A stretch of 64,000 nt of DNA from Lethocerus indicus (lineage: Eukaryota; Arthropoda; Insecta; Hemiptera; Belostomatidae), in contig JACDQD010000106.1 in NCBI GenBank assembly GCA_019843655.1, positions 1,612,001 to 1,676,000 on the forward strand, written 5' to 3'. The notes under the pieces were generated by a model that was not told the DNA's origin, made no database searches, and was given only the letters and a program-made list of their open reading frames with translations. Position 1 is the first letter of the stretch; every line of letters begins with the position of its first letter. Both the position numbers and the translations under genes were made by a program. Positions 63,121 through 64,000 of this stretch are shown one piece after another.

Positions 63121-64000
63121 CCGCTGATGGGTAAAGAAAGGGGCAGGGCCACCCCCCCCCCCCACGCTATCTCTTACTGTGTACCTACAAACACACAACA
63201 CAGGGGAGCATCAAACAAAACGACAGCGCGACCCACCTCCGCTCGACGATTGTTCCTCGAACACTGCTGTTGTCCAAATAAAGTGTCTCCCTCTTCGAGG
63301 TCCCTGGGATTTCCAGGGGATTCTGACGATGGATACTGGCCTATTCGGTATAACTGTCTTTCATCGGTGATCAACCCTTCGCATCCCTTTTTAATATGAC
63401 ATAATATTTTAGGAGAACAGGTAACATGAACAGATAGTGAGCGAGCCGGGAGTTTACAAAATTTGCTAACTCTACTAACTCTATTTTCTTATCCCAAACC
63501 TGAAGCTTTAAGGCGATCAAAAACTGGTTGTTTCTGGATATATTGTATATAAGCGTGTTGGTAGTGGCTTAATAACATATCAGTCAATTTCTTAAATCAA
63601 GTATTTGTAAGACTAGGAATTTCGGATAGGAATTAAGCTGAAATTACCATTATAATTAGTGTTATTGTGGTGGTGTTCGACTCAATCGATTGCACGTGTA
63701 TTTTCCAAATATATCTCTTCATTTTTGTCACACACGCGAGGCCTGCAGACAAATATCTTAAACCGGATATTCTTGGAAGTAGCGTGATCCCTGTCCATTT
63801 ATAAAAGTGTGCTGGGGAACGACACCGGATACACGCCGAGAAAAGCGAGGAGTCTAGCGGCCATCAAAATTGGACCCGGGGGAAAATCAAACACGGCCTT
63901 AATAGGCCCACCGATAATGGCTCGTATCTATTTGCCCGGGGTAGAAATATCTCGGAATGAGTATCGAAAATTGCTCTTAATACCGGGAGAGAGTCTTCCA
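63121..64000. other. Window end: C12 tract, AT-rich DNA and a new island
   Basis: Twelve Cs lie at 63152-63163. A possible very degenerate hammerhead-like string is at 63323-63351. The last 220 bp are GC-richer again and continue past the window. No gene recognised. Confidence 0.45.

Noticed and set aside
63323..63351. CTGACGATGG with 12-nt spacing
   Set aside because: The 3' part (TATTCGGTAT) has lost the GAAA and cleavage site; noted only as a possible remote relative.

Overview
The window looks like nuclear DNA from an animal, most likely an arthropod, though nothing in it fixes the species. It is AT-rich overall. It has no long open reading frames: the longest, 172 codons at 19515-20033, is a translated (GA)n microsatellite. 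It carries long dinucleotide microsatellites and decayed copies of typical animal transposons: mariner, Tc1-like, two non-LTR retrotransposons, and a family of small hammerhead-ribozyme-like motifs of the kind known from Penelope-like elements. I found no protein-coding gene, rRNA or convincing tRNA on either strand. I read it as a gene desert or a very long intron.

Layout. From 1 to about 18 kb, AT-rich background alternates with short GC-richer islands near 1.0-1.4, 2.6-3.0, 4.5-4.9, 7.1-7.4, 12.7-13.2, 14.0-14.45 and 16.1-16.35 kb. From 18 to 26 kb come the big microsatellites (TA at 17.5 and 19.4 kb, GA at 19.6 kb), a GGGGCA repeat, a mariner transposase tail (about 20.99-21.10 kb) and a retroposed reverse-transcriptase fragment inside a 13-bp target-site duplication (25802-25990). 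From 26 to 37 kb the islands are dense. From 37 to 42 kb lie a Tc1-like transposase relic, an 18-bp-stem inverted repeat at 39.6 kb and a fold-back pair of hammerhead-like motifs at 41804-42041. From 42 to 54 kb come a very GC-rich patch (47.8-48.05 kb) and a two-copy dispersed repeat (48.4 and 50.1 kb) whose internal stem is kept in both copies. A frameshifted LINE reverse-transcriptase tail lies at 54.66-55.09 kb. From 57 to 62 kb the sequence is plain AT-rich, and it ends with the longest GC-richer island, 62.0-63.1 kb.

The most interesting signal is the hammerhead-like family. Six motifs share a fixed 7+12+10-nt architecture (CTGANGA core, 12-nt helix II segment, GAAACCGGTC-type 3' part), and degenerate relatives lie nearby. 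The best copy (41850-41886, minus strand) has an intact core plus a 4-bp helix I. A second copy (22803-22839) keeps the same helix I although its core is damaged. Helix III is the self-complementary ACCGGT, which suggests action as dimers, as known for Penelope-associated hammerheads. The islands are candidate conserved regulatory DNA (dense ATTA/TAAT homeodomain cores), but that rests on local composition only and needs alignment to a related genome.
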